From NCBI GenBank assembly GCA_032358255.1, contig JAULBX010010325.1:43702-107701 (forward strand): a DNA stretch of 64,000 bases, written 5' to 3'. The DNA comes from Heterotrichella gracilis. Taxonomy: Eukaryota; Sar; Xanthophyceae; Tribonematales; Xanthonemataceae. The notes under the pieces were generated by a model, which was given only the letters and a program-made list of their open reading frames with translations, searched no databases and was not told the origin of the DNA. Made by a program: the position numbers and the translations under genes. Each line of letters starts with the position of its first letter. The first letter of the stretch is position 1. This document shows, piece by piece, positions 50,885 to 62,546 of the stretch.

Positions 50885-51913
50885 CTAGATTCCCAGCTTT
50901 GTCCTGCGCCAGTGCCTGCGCTTGGCGTTGTACCTGCAGCCCAAACGTAGCTTGTCAGACACAGCCAGTAAAGGGAAGGTAAGTGAATGCGGCTCACGTC
51001 AGGCTTTTCCTGACGCGGGTGCACCGCCCGAACAGCCAAAACGTAGCTCTCAGAGACAAGAAGAGAAGAAGATGGAAAATAGTACCCCTCCAAAGAAGCC
51101 GATGTAACGTGGAGCCAACAGGAACCACTATTTTTAGTGGTTGTTGAGCTGAAACCCCTGATGCACCCAGGTTATGACATATTGCGTAACAGCAAAAGGA
51201 AAGTAAGATATTGCGAGATGGGCATACAGCAAGTGGTGGTATAATAGGCTGCTGTTCTAAGAGATATCTGCAGCTAAACTCCAGCCTGGGTTTCCAAGTT
51301 TGCGGCACAAAGGAAGGGTTGGCCACCCCTTGTCCCTGCATACACACCTGATCTTGTTCCCCGTGCGGAAACGGATCCAGTGTGGGATGGGCCTGTTTTG
51401 CTTGGCCTTCTTGGCCAGCTTCGTCTTGACCCGGAAGGTCTTTTGGGACGGCTGCAGCACAAACAACAACAAATTTTGAGCAACACCCTTGTTAGGAGAA
51501 CGACATGACGGTTCTATCAGCACAGTGCAACACCACAGTGGTCTCAACACCTGTGTACCACCACAACCACAACCCTGGTCACCTTTGCACTGCCACCCTC
51601 TCGACCTTAAGAACCTTAGGTAACACCACAAACAGTAGCCTGTTTGCATCCTTGTCTTGATGGTACATGCCCCCTTGTGCAGCTGTGCAGGTGATGCACG
51701 CTCCGACGAGCCTCAGCCACCCTCCTTCAACAAGATGACAACCACAACTGTGCCCTCCCATAAAACTGGGTGTTCCATACTCTGACAATGCTGCGAGTGT
51801 AAGGACAGACTAGAGGGCGGCGGGCAATGCTGCCGCTGTTGCATGCAGCCGCTTATCGTAGCGTTTGCTGCCCGCCGATGCACGGGCTACACGCCACGCC
51901 CTACACTTACCAT
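50885..51913 (-). CDS. RPL39: 60S ribosomal protein eL39
   Basis: This small basic protein lines the ribosomal exit tunnel. Three coding exons give exactly 51 residues, the usual eL39 length: an exon whose coding part is only the ATG (51913-51911) before a GTAAGT donor, then 51451-51348 reading [20 protein letters not shown] and [15 protein letters not shown], then 50933-50885 reading [15 protein letters not shown] and TAG. The first exon was placed by the strong donor after ATG; the other two are certain from the near-invariant sequence. Downstream of the ATG exon the first intron is 459 bases. The gene is divergent from the polysaccharide-lyase-like gene, whose ATG is 447 bases away. Confidence 0.95.
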
Positions 51914-52360
51914 CTTGTCCAAGTTCCGCGACACCCAGCCGCCGAAGAGAAGGAAGATGCAGGCGCCCAAGCCCTTTAGAGTATTGAGTTGTTCCACAAA
52001 CGAGTGGCGCCGCCGGGGACAACGAAACTGAATTGGAAACGGGGGTGACGTTTCACTCTCGTTTAAACATTGTATTACAACAAGGATTGGTCTCATCGTT
52101 GCCATGTGGCAATCGAAGACGACATCACGTGCGCACCATGGGGCATGTGCCCCCAAACCTTCTCTTTTTCGACTTTTTGGTCGACCTTCGCAAGCATAAA
52201 AGCCTTCAATCGCCGACAGCCACACCACTTTCAGAACCACAACGGCAAGACAGGATACTGCAACAACCATACTCCCATTGGGTTTCTAGATTGGGCAATG
52301 GGATAAGGGAATACCTTGACTAACTTGGGCGTATGCGAGTCGCGCCCTCCCTATTATACG
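51914..52360. promoter_or_regulatory. Short divergent promoter region, eL39 / polysaccharide-lyase-like gene
   Basis: The two start codons face away from each other across 447 bases, so both promoters and both 5' leaders must fit here. No TATA box stands out in the eL39 direction. A pyrimidine-rich patch (CTTCTCTTTTTCGACTTTTT) at about 52160-52180 is on the plus strand. Confidence 0.45.
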
Positions 52361-55300
52361 ATGGCGGTGCATGCAGGGTGTGCCCCCCTTTCAAGGGCAC
52401 GACGCCTAGCAGTGCTGATATATACTTGCGCACTCCTTCTTGGGACAAATGCAGTGAGATCCAGTCCACTGGAGGCGCATCGCAGCGGCATTCAGGGTGA
52501 GTGGCGGGCATGGTATCCGTTCAAAGTGGGCAAATCGGACCACAAACCCTCCGCTGCACAGTGCATTGCCACACTGCGATGTAATCTGACCACATAGTAC
52601 TGATTCCAGTGCAGTGCATGTCGCGTTGCCTCGGTAGAGCCGTTGCAACTCAAGTCAGCGGGGCTAGGGTACCCCACACGCATGGGCTCCCGCGGGGTAT
52701 CCAAACTTGGTCAGTGCGCGGTCGCACTTGTGGCAGAAGCTGCTTGTGCAGCCAATACCTAGACGGGAGTTTTTCAGGGTCCCGATTGGTGTTTGCGGCG
52801 CGGAACTCCTCCTTTGTAAATCCAGTACCGGGATTGGTCATGTGCAAGGCTAGCAAGCCATGGGTATCGATACACCTAGCGCAGACATAAAACCCTTTTG
52901 GAACCCTTGCCCATCCACCACTGCCATGTCCTCCAGCCGTTCACACTTGTAATTAACACCCTTCTGCTAGCCAAGATTGTGCGCCATGCTCGGCGTTCGC
53001 TGGGGATCATTTTGCCTGTGACTAACCCGCATGGCGTACAACGCATGTCCCTTTCCGCCACGTGGTTGTTGCCCAATGCCTTCAATTGTACCCTCCTGCT
53101 TCGCCTCGCACGCTGTACAACACTTCGTATGTCGCCCGAAAACGTGGCAGCGACAGCGGTTGGTCTGACTGGGGTTTTGTGCCCCGAAGTGGCACCCACA
53201 CCTTCTACCTAGCTAGTCTAGCTAGTCCCGCTGCACCCACTCTGCAATTACTGCAATGCACTAGCCCCGTATGGCATTTACTGTACTGCAAAGCAATGCG
53301 ATAGTTGCGAGCCTTCCTGGCCAGCACCCTCGCTACTCTCCCTTGCTATTCTTGCAATGTGTCCAGCTTTTGCACATCTTGTACAACCAGCTTCCTACCT
53401 GAATACTGTAAAGCTCCTACCTTACCTGAATAACTCCTGAGTGTAGTCCATCGTATTAGTAAGCTGCAGGGCAGCCCATGGGCCCTGGGAGCCCCCCCAA
53501 ACCTTGTCCTAGACCACTGCGGCATAACAGTGGCTGAACACTCCCTTTTCCACTGCAGGTGACCAGGACCTGGCGACTCCCCCTACCTCCTCAACTCCAC
53601 CTTCAAGTGAAACCCTGGAAACCCTTGAAACCCTCAGCACCAGCCCAGGGGAGCTCGAGTTGGGGCACACCCGCAGCTTACATGCAACGCCAGCCAATAA
53701 AAAGAAACTGGCCTACAACTCCCTCCCCTGCTACACACAGCGGTCAGTGTTTGATAAGAGGCTCAAGAAGAAGGTCGTGAAAAAGGTTGGTGAACACCCA
53801 AATGGGCTTGCCTTGTGACTGTTACCCACCCAGCTCCCTCGGTTACTGGTAGAGCGCTGGTACAGTACTGGTCAAAACCCTAATCCTCAAACCCTAGGTA
53901 CAGTACAGCACTGGTCAAAACCCTCATGCCTAAACCCTATGTCTCATCCACCCCCTTTTCCCCTCCCCGCATGTCAAAACCACCTGCTCCCACCTGCGCT
54001 GCTACCAGCCCAGCACCTTCAAAACCCTAGTCCCTAGACCCTATACCCTAGACCCTAGATAACATTACCCCCCATTCCCCGCCTCCCCGCAGGTCAAAAC
54101 CACCTGCTCCCACCTGCGCTGCTACCAGCCCAGCACCTTCAAAACCTCCAGCAAGCGCACTATCCTGATACGCCTGGAGGTGTCCTGCAAGCGCACAGCC
54201 AAGTCCACCCACAAGCCGCTGCGCTCCCCGCCGCCCGCCAGGGTGTCGTCAACCTATGTGCCACCAGGCTATGTGCTGTTTGAGCACAACTTGGACGTGT
54301 CGAGGGTGCAGCTGCCACCGGTGGGTGTAGTGTTTAGGATTTCTGTTTAGGGTTTGTAGGGTTTACCACAACGTGGACGTATCGAGGGTGCAGCTGCCGC
54401 CGGTGGGCTCAGGGTCCAGGTTTAGGGTTTGAGCACAAGCTGGGCGTGTCCAGGGTGCAGCTGCCACCGGTGGGGTTAGGGTGTAGGGTTTGCGTTGAGT
54501 GTTTTTTGGGTTTAGGGTTTGAAGGCAACGTGGACGTGTCCAGGGTGCAGCTGCCGCCGGTGGGGTTAGGCTTGAGGGTTTGCGTCGAGGGTTTTTAGGG
54601 TTTCACGCAACGTGGACGTGTCCAGGGTGCAACACACCACCAAACCTCGCCACCGTGTCACGCTACACGATTTTTCTTTTAAATAAAAAAATAAAAAACC
54701 AATGCTCTGCAGCTTGCCATCCTATGCTTAACTAGCGTGACAGCCACCTATTCCCTTTTGTCCCACAGAACACCTACAGCGCCACCAAGATCATCCTGGA
54801 GCAGCCGCCAACCCGGGGACTGCCCGGCCTGTATGTAACCGCAACCAATCCCTACACCCATAACCCTAGGATCAGCGGCGATACCCCCCCAGTGCTGTGG
54901 TCCCCCAAGGCACACAACGTGTACTACGTGGGCCTGGACTATGCAGCCTCCAACCGCTACAGCTACAGGTGCGTGTGTCTGCAGCAGTTTAGGGTTTAGG
55001 GTTTACCATCTAGGGTTCCCATCTAGGGTTCCCATCAATCCCTATAGCCACAGTTGTGTACACGTTATGTCACAGCAACATTGCTTTCTGACGTACCCTA
55101 CCACGGGGAACCTAGAGGAGAACCTCCTTTAGGAGGCGCACATGGTTCATACGACCCACAGCGAGCCATTCACGCTAGGCTCGACGGGCAAGCCTACACG
55201 CTACAGCCTTTGATTACCTATTTATCCTGATTTTGTTATTAACAATTTCAAAAATTCCCTTAATCTACAGGTCGGAGATGCGCGGCCAGCGCCCGCCAGA

Positions 55301-56840
55301 CGGCTCCGAGTGCATCTACACCTGGAGCTACTTTATCCCCCCTGATACCAAGCCCATCAAAGGACCAGGGCAGGACAGGTGAGCTGCGGCACACCTGCTG
55401 TTTGGGGTTTAGGGTTTAGGGTTTAGGGGGCTAGGACTGACCCCAACTTCTGAGGTCCCACTGGCTCAGCCCATCAAAGGCCCCTGGCGTGGCATGGCAG
55501 GGGAGGTGGGGTGACATTCCCAAGCTAGTTACCTCCATGCACCACCCAGCTTAGATTAAGCTTAGATGGGGTGCCGTGGTGCGAGCCAGTGGGCCCAAGT
55601 TGGGCAAGAGTGCTTATCCGCTTGCTGTCTAAGGGTTTAGACTGATCATAAACCCTAATGTGCTGCTGCATGCGTGTGCGCACTCATGACCCACTGTGGA
55701 AGTCGCCCATTGCGCCAGTGTAGGTAGTTCACTGAACCCTACTGTGCTTCCTGTCTGCAGACGCATGATGCGTATCGCTCAAGTGAGTACCCCCCCACAG
55801 TCGCAGGGTTTATGTTAACCCTAGATGTGGTTGCAGGTACACGCTCATGGCCCAGTGGAAGTACTCCCCCACACGCCTCAAGTGGTTCAGGGGAGGGGCT
55901 GGCAACTTTGTGCTGCACTCTTTTCCAACTGGCAAAGCCAGGTAATCAAATGAATACATGACTGACTGGTAAAAAAGGAAATATCAATTCAATGTACTGT
56001 TTTTGTGCTAGTATCTGGGGCAGGGATATTGCTGCACTGATTGTCATTAAGACAGAAAGACAAGGCCAGCTACCCCGCCGACCATTAACCCAAGTGAAAT
56101 GAATAATAAATTCTGGGGCCTCGAACACCAGGTCTACATACTTATTATGTGGACCTAAGCAGCGCGTTAAGGGTCCAAGGGCCGCATTTGCCTAACATGG
56201 GATCAAAGAGGGGCGTAATACCAAGATAGCTTAGGGTTTACAATGTTTCCTACAGCTGGCTGTTTTGGCTCTTCAAGAGTCCTTTCTCTGCTTTTGCCTG
56301 GAATATCTTTCAGTGCATTGACATGTTCTCCGGCTGAGTCCATGTAGCTAATTGCGCCACTGGCTTCATAGGTACCCCTCTTATGGTGGCCTCCATTTTG
56401 TGTACTACTACTACGATCCAAAAGAGAAGACGCAGCAGCTGTCCTTTGGGCGCGAGCCCCTCATCCCCGACCTGAAACCCTACCTAGGAAAGTGGATAAC
56501 ATTCCGGAAAGAGGTAATTGCTCTCAACCCCCTGATTCAGGGTCTGAACCCTACACTCTGGAATGGGATCACGTTGGGAAAGAGACCAGTCCTTGCCAAA
56601 CCCTATAACCTAAATATTATTATTATTATTATTATTATTATCATTATTATTATTATTATTATCATTATTATTATTATTATCATTATCATTATTATTATCA
56701 TTATCAGTATTATTATCATTATTATTATTATTATTATCATTATTATTACTATTATTATCATTATTATTATTATTATTATCATTATTATTATTATCATTAT
56801 CATCATTATTATCATTATTATCATTATTATCATTATTATT

Positions 56841-56875
<35 letters not shown>

Positions 56876-56895
56876 TATCATTATTATTATTATTA

Positions 56896-56953
<58 letters not shown>

Positions 56954-58964
56954 CATTATCATATTGCACAGTTTGATGTATGCAATGCGGCACCAACAGC
57001 ACAGCTGGTCATCGCCGCCCTCAATTATGCCCAGCATGGGCACCGCACTGCGGCATCAACTGTGTAGGGTTTAGGGTTTCAGCTATATCAGCAGCCTAAC
57101 CCTCGCCATTTACCCTTGCAGCCGTGCCTGTGCCTTGGCCCAGGAGAAACTGGACCTCAGACATTTGTAGTTCAGGTTGCGCCGTCCATTCAAACCGTCT
57201 CTGCCATTGCAAAAAAAAACCCTCATCTCACTTAGGGTCAAGAGGTGAAAACCCTAAACCTTAGAAAGGTTTGTGCTTCATTTCAGTCGCCCGTACCCAC
57301 TGGAACTGCCGTTGCCATCCGCAGGTGAAGTGGACGTCCCAGTCCGACGGCTACATTCGCATGTACCTCAACGGCAAGAGGCTGTTCAGCCTGCGGCTGC
57401 GCACAGTGAATCCCTGGGATGTGCACCATGCGCCTGTCTTCAGCTATGGGCTGTACAAGGGGACCTCCGGCTGGGGCGACACACCACACAGGTCAGTGCC
57501 TGCAAATCCTAAACCCTAAACCCAAAACCCTAGACACCATGCGCCTTTCTTCAGCTACGGGCTGTACAAGGGGACCTCCGGATGGGGCGACACACCACAA
57601 AGGTCGGTGCTTGCAAATCCTAAACCCTAAACCCTAAACCTAAACCCGAGACCTAAACACCGCGCACAGGTCACTGCTTGCAATACCGTACTGCTGGAAA
57701 CCCAACGCGCATCCCCCAAAAACGCATCAATCAACAAACCAAACTCGCAGCGACCACGCACCCTGAAATGCAATTAATATTTGTAACAAATGCAATTAGG
57801 CCATCGCATTGCCAAAAACAAGGATGTGGATTTGCAAAGCTAAGTAACCACGCATGGTGCACCCTCGGGGACGTGCCCCACAGACCAGTCTTCACCTACG
57901 GGTTTTACTATTAGGGTTGTACTATTAGGGATATACTGGCTGGGAAAAGCAGCCCACAGGTATGGGAGTAAAAGCTGAACCTAAACCCTAAACCCAGCCC
58001 TAAACCCTAAAAGGGATATACTAAATGGCATATGCCGCAGCGTCAGCAGGCAGTTGAGGAAAGCAAAGGCTGGTTTGGGCGCTGTCTTGCATCTCGCTGT
58101 AAATCTTGCTGATAACGTTGAACATAGGGTCACCACATGCATTGGACCAACTGGACAGCCATGGGCTTGGTAAGGAGGTTAGTGGAGTGAGCTCCGGATG
58201 AAACAACAGTACAAGTTAGGGTCAATGAAGTCCATGGCATGCAGGTACCCCAAACCCTCAGAGCCACCAAGCTGTGGCAAAGAGCGTGGACCCTAAACGC
58301 AACTCCGCAATGTCAATAGGCCAGAGGGCGGCAATACATGTACTGCGCCTCCGCATACCTGGTCCTGAGCATTCAACAGATGAAACTTTGACCCCAGCTA
58401 AAGTGTGGCATAGTCTGAGTGGGAGGATGGTGCTCCTGGGTAGCTGTAGCCTAAACCATAACCCTAAGCTATAGCCTAAACCATAACCCTAGCTACACAG
58501 TGGCCCAGGCTGAACAGGAGGAGGGTGTCCCTGGGCCACACCCCAAACCCTTGATCTAAACCCTAAACCCTTAATTCAGCTGCACTCTAGCACAGGCCGT
58601 GGCTCTGAGCAATTGTTCCTGGGCCACACATCAAACCCTTCAGATAAACCCTAAACCCTGAACCAAGCTACACTGTGGCACAGGCTGACTAGCAGGAGGG
58701 TGTTCCTGGGCAACTGAACCCTACTTAAACCCTACCTCAACCCTAGACACCCATACTTAAACTTGAAACCCAGCTACACTGTGGCACAGGCTGACCAGGA
58801 GGAGGGTGTTCCTGGGCGGCTACGAGCTCCACGTCAAGAGGTCTTCCTTCACCGCACAGCAACAACGGACGACCGCCAGCATTGCAGAGCTTGCTGTTGC
58901 ACCAGCCGCCGAGGAGGGGTTGACCTACGAGGAGAATGACAACGTGATCCTGGACGACTTTTGA
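52361..58964 (+). CDS. Secreted polysaccharide-lyase-like (heparin-lyase-I-type jelly roll) protein
   Basis: Nine exons join in phase: 52361-52496, 53559-53785, 54093-54320, 54769-54968, 55271-55378, 55837-55941, 56372-56513, 57325-57491 and 58790-58964, giving 495 residues. Exon 1 is a signal peptide (RRLAVLIYTCALLLGTNAVR) and was chosen because its donor gives phase 1, exactly what exon 2 needs. A Thr/Pro/Ser-rich linker and a Cys/Lys/Arg-rich segment (KTTCSHLRCYQPS) precede the main domain. That domain reads RSEMRG, YTWSYFIPPD, LMAQWKYSP, LGKWITFRKEVKW, SDGYIRMYLNGKRL and FSYGLYKG, the order of the PF14099-type polysaccharide lyase fold. Catalysis and substrate are not shown, so it may bind rather than cut matrix polysaccharide. 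The C-terminus is acidic (EENDNVILDDF). Confidence 0.78.
52497..53558 (+). other. Intron 1 of the lyase-like gene
   Basis: A 1.06-kb intron with a GTGAGT donor and an ACTGCAG acceptor. Open frames on both strands inside it (for example 52876-53199 minus) have no recognised motif. It contains a CTAGCTAGT tandem near 53210-53230. Confidence 0.6.
53955..54030 (+). repeat. Copy of lyase-like exon 3 acceptor edge
   Basis: CCCCTCCCCGCATGTCAAAACCACC continues identically through CAGCACCTTCAAAACC, matching 54080-54146. The acceptor AG is changed to AT, so the copy cannot be used as a splice site. It lies upstream of the true acceptor. Confidence 0.95.
54321..54630 (+). repeat. Tandem copies of lyase-like exon 3 donor edge
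   Basis: ACGTGGACGTRTCSAGGGTG-CAGCTGCCGCCGGTGGG recurs near 54370-54406, 54440-54475 and 54531-54566, with a truncated copy at 54609-54630. The true junction is at 54290-54326. TTTAGGGTTT-type heptads separate the copies, giving a period of about 70-90 bases. Confidence 0.95.
56614..56963. repeat. About 350-base ATT/ATC triplet tract in intron 7 of the lyase-like gene
   Basis: Almost uninterrupted ATT triplets with scattered ATC and single ACT, AGT variants. It generates spurious poly-Ile and poly-Asn frames. It lies between the exon 7 donor and the exon 8 acceptor. Confidence 0.98.
57530..57608 (+). repeat. Copy of lyase-like exon 8 donor edge
   Basis: ACCATGCGCCTTTCTTCAGC through CTGTACAAGGGGACCTCCGG and CGACACACCACAAAGGTCGG repeats 57424-57496 with few changes and keeps an open frame and a GT donor. 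A third, decayed relative is at about 57858-57912. Confidence 0.95.
58400..58720 (+). repeat. Tandem copies of lyase-like last-exon acceptor edge
   Basis: CAGCTACACTGTGGCACAGG-CTGACCAGGAGGAGGGTGTTCCTGGG of the true junction (58771-58816) has four older relatives near 58397-58440, 58492-58537, 58577-58624 and 58667-58712, separated by AAACCCTAAACCC stretches. The one at 58667-58712 keeps the acceptor but carries an in-frame TAG. Confidence 0.95.
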
Positions 58965-59115
58965 CTGCAAGGAGAATGCTAGTGGATCACCTTTGATCTA
59001 TCGCGGAGATAGCATTAAATGACTCCTGACCTACGAGGAGGACGACAAGGTGATTTTGGATGACTTTCGAGCTGCCAGGAGAGGATGCTATTGAATCATT
59101 GCTGGCCAACCAGGG
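58965..59115 (+). repeat. Copies of lyase-like terminal exon end
   Basis: GACCTACGAGGAGGACGACA and GTGATTTTGGATGACTTTCG at 59029-59070 repeat the last codons of the gene (58922-58963), downstream of the stop. A small relative, CAAGGAGAATG, is at 58968. Confidence 0.88.
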
Positions 59116-62100
59116 GAGTAATACCACAAGGAGAGTTTGAGACTGTGGGTAGAGTGCAGGCCTTGCCGGGCAAAGCATGCGCCATAGACTCTAGTGCTCG
59201 TTTGATTAATGCATTGTCAAGAGAGGGATTGATGCATTGTTAAGACAGGGATTTTCAATGCAGTTAATGCAATAGCCTTTACATGTACTATTCCAAAGGG
59301 ACATTAGCGAGTGGTGCATTGCACATGTGGCACCCCCTGTGTTTATGTGAGTACAGTTGGTACTTGGTTAGTACTTTAAAAAGCCAAATACCAACTATGC
59401 ATATTCAGATCACCCATGTGGGTCACTAGTTACACTAGTAAGTCGGTGTTTTCCACATGTGCGTGTACGCTCATCAAGATTTTCTCACACCCTATTTAAT
59501 ATTGGTGGGGGCACGTGAATTGCGTCACTGTGCAGATGGATCCATGCAACTCAACGTGCTGTGATCATCAGGGCCTTTGATTACTGAATGCGGTTTACAC
59601 CACTGCTAATCAATCCAGCAAAATGCACCCTCCATTCTAGCTGAGTTTGCACACCTGATTTGTTCAAGTTTCTTGCTATTGCTTTTCTGCTAAACCACTA
59701 TGTGCTGTGTGTATGTTTGCAACCATACACCCTGTTCCTTTTACTTTTTTACTTTCTTGTCATAACAGCGGATTAGGACCTGCAACTTTGTAGTCCCTTC
59801 AACAGAGTTAGACATTCTCAGAAACCCTAGCAGGGTTTGACATTCTGGTAGAAGGCGTGGGGTGGTTGTGTTGCAGTCATTGGCCCTGCAACAGAACTAT
59901 CAACCATCAATTTCTTCCCGTCAAATTCAGCGTTTACACATCCGGTAATCATTAGAATCGCCTTGAATATTGCGTAGCCTACCTTTTAGCATGGTATAGA
60001 CATAGCATGGTATAACGCGTATCGCGTTAAGAGGTAATAGACACAGTTTTACAATCCAGGCACATCCAAAGGCTTGCTTTGGTGGGGTAAGCAGGTGAAG
60101 ATCTGTTTATGGCGAAATAAAAGAAACTGTGAACGTAGCAGAAATGTCTTTTGTGGACGTCCCCGGAGGGTATGTAGGGGCTGTGTGTAGAATTATCATG
60201 GCAATCCTACTTATTGTATGAAATGTCTTCGAGTGATCTTGTGGGTGCACAATGGAACTTTGCCATGTAAGAGTTTACGGCCCATATTGTGGTACAAATA
60301 TCAATCGAATACTGTATACCCTGAAGTACATGAAGTCAATTACTTTCATAGGCGGCTGACTTTTGGCGCCTCAATGCTGCACCAGGTGTCCTTGAATACA
60401 TATGTAATACATTAAATACATGACTAAGGTCACTTGAGTGGGTTAACAGTACTGGTTGTGACGTGAACAATGGGTCTACAGTGCACGAAAATCGCAGTGT
60501 GAGTGCAGCATGTGGAGAATGCCATGAAAGACAAATTTCTGCATATATGTATACTGGCCATGGCAACCCTGCCTCCCCCGTTTGGCCCCTCAAACGAAAT
60601 GAAACCCTATTAGTTCCTAGCAGCCAAAAAACTGTTGAAATTGTTGTTCATTGTTTCATGTAGAGTTTTATGTTTAGTGTTGTCAAACAAACCTTGCATT
60701 TTAATTTTTCGTGTTTTTGGTACAAGCAGTACAAGACGTCGTGCTGGTGCGCCATTGTTTTTGGTCTGTTCTTGTAGCAAGCCTTGTTGAACGTCCAGGG
60801 CAAAGCTGTGGCAAGGCGCGTTAGTTGTGTTGCTGATATGAGTCTGTGTGGGTAGGTAGGCCCTAGGGGTATCTAGCTGCTGTCTCATCGCAAATCCATA
60901 TCCATGTACATACCCACTTGCAACTGCACGCGCACCACTACCAGAGATCTGTTAGAAGTTGAGCTAGTTGAGCAAGTAACGTGCCAAGCAATGAATGCAG
61001 GTGAGCACATGTGTGGCGCATGCAACACTGAGGTATTTAACCAAAAAAACACACAAAATCAGTGCGCTTTATTGACGAACAATGATCTAAGATTTATTTC
61101 CCCCTAAACAACACTTGAGACGCTGGTTCCAGAATATCCATAATATCCAGTAGGGCCGTTGGAGAAGGTAATGGCCAAGGCAGAAGTTCTCAATGGTCGG
61201 TAGGTACAGCTAGTACCGCATCAAAGCTCCACTGTGCTAAACAATAGCTTAAATTGCTTTCTCATGTACAGAGATGGGTTACAGGGGCTATGGCCAGGTA
61301 GGCCAGGCCGGCGCCCAGGTCCAACTTGGCATAGGTGCGCTCAAGTGCATGTAGTGCATGGCCTTGCCTTGCCCAGGCGAGGGCAGCTCCTTGCAGGTGT
61401 ATATAGTAGGAGGGAAGGTTGGAAGGCTAGGCTCTGTCCCAGCTGCAATTGCTGCCCTGCACCTGGAAATGACTGTACAGCTGTGACTGTACAGCAGTGA
61501 CTTTAAACAGTGACTGTACAGGCATGTTGCATTGAGGCACCCAAGCACCTGCAAGGTTTGGCAAGTTTAGCGCCACTTGGTGCGCTGGCATGCACGTGTC
61601 CCGTGTGCGCATATGCATGTGTCAATGTAGTCACTGCAACTGAGGCGTGTGTACGAATAACGACGAGTAATCGCCGCCATGAAGTGCAAGCTCCGCTACT
61701 ACGGCGCCAAGACACACCAACGCGGCTGCAAGTTGCGCACCCGCATGAACAGCAACGAACCTCGTAGCTTCGTGCGTACGTAGGCACCTTCCATGTTGCT
61801 ACAACGCTGATGTGGGCATATCACCGCTGCACATCACCAACCCAAAACAAAGCAGCGGCACATACCTAAACGCTTGTTTACTTACGCTGTATCGTCTACG
61901 CACGATGCCCGCCCTGAAGGTTCCCCTCCCGCCCTGAAGGTTCCCCTCTGGCATGCACACATGTGGGTGAAGGTTCATGCTTCGAATACACGTGTCGGTG
62001 TGGTCGTATTGCCGCCAATTATGTGCAAACCGGTCACCGGTTGTGTGCTTCGTTATAAGCCAGCGGTTCACTCGTTAGGGACAAGGGTTGGTCTTCAAAT

Positions 62101-62546
62101 AGGCCGTATGTACATGTAAGTCAACGCCCACCATAACGTTAATTGCTGTTGCGGTGGTGTGATGCCATCAATGTGGTTCACCGGTGGTACCAGGCTGACT
62201 TACAGGTAGGAACATTCGCCTCTGCCTGTTCATCGGCACTTTGGGTTAGCCATCGTGGCACGCCAATACTTTAAATACTTCTAGATAGAGGGTTGGTCGC
62301 TAGAGATAGATCTCTAGCCCTGCATCAACGCTGGCGCCGACTGCCACCGTACCTATACCTGCAGGGTTTGAATACTTTGAACGTTTTCCAGCGGCACCAC
62401 TAGCACCACCCAAAGCGCCGTGGGTCCTCCAAAGAGGGCACACTTCACGTACATCACGCTGCTGCCGCCGCCCAACATTTTCAGCAGAAGCGCTGGTCGA
62501 GGCCTCAGGCGTGAACCTCTGCAGCCCACGGGTACCCAGTCCAGCA
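59116..62546. other. Intergenic stretch without confidently supported genes
   Basis: No family motif was found in 3.4 kb. An ATG at 61679 in a favourable context (CGCCGCCATGAAGTG) opens a basic 33-codon frame (KCKLRYYGAKTHQRGCKLR) that ends at a GTACGT donor-like site; it could be a first exon, but no partner was found. TTTAAATA-type sequence lies near 62270. Confidence 0.4.

Noticed and set aside
52876-53199. A minus-strand Arg-rich frame inside intron 1 of the lyase-like gene
   Set aside because: No family motif was seen and the intron's splice sites are well supported on the plus strand.
55761-55782. A 22-base micro-exon between CTGCAG and GTGAGT in the lyase-like gene
   Set aside because: Including it breaks the frame into YTLMAQWKYSP, while direct joining of 55378 to 55837 is in phase.
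56352-57074. A 240-codon plus-strand frame rich in Ile, and matching minus-strand Asn-rich frames
   Set aside because: Only the first part (56372-56513) is a real exon of the lyase-like gene. The rest is translation of the ATT/ATC triplet tract in the intron.
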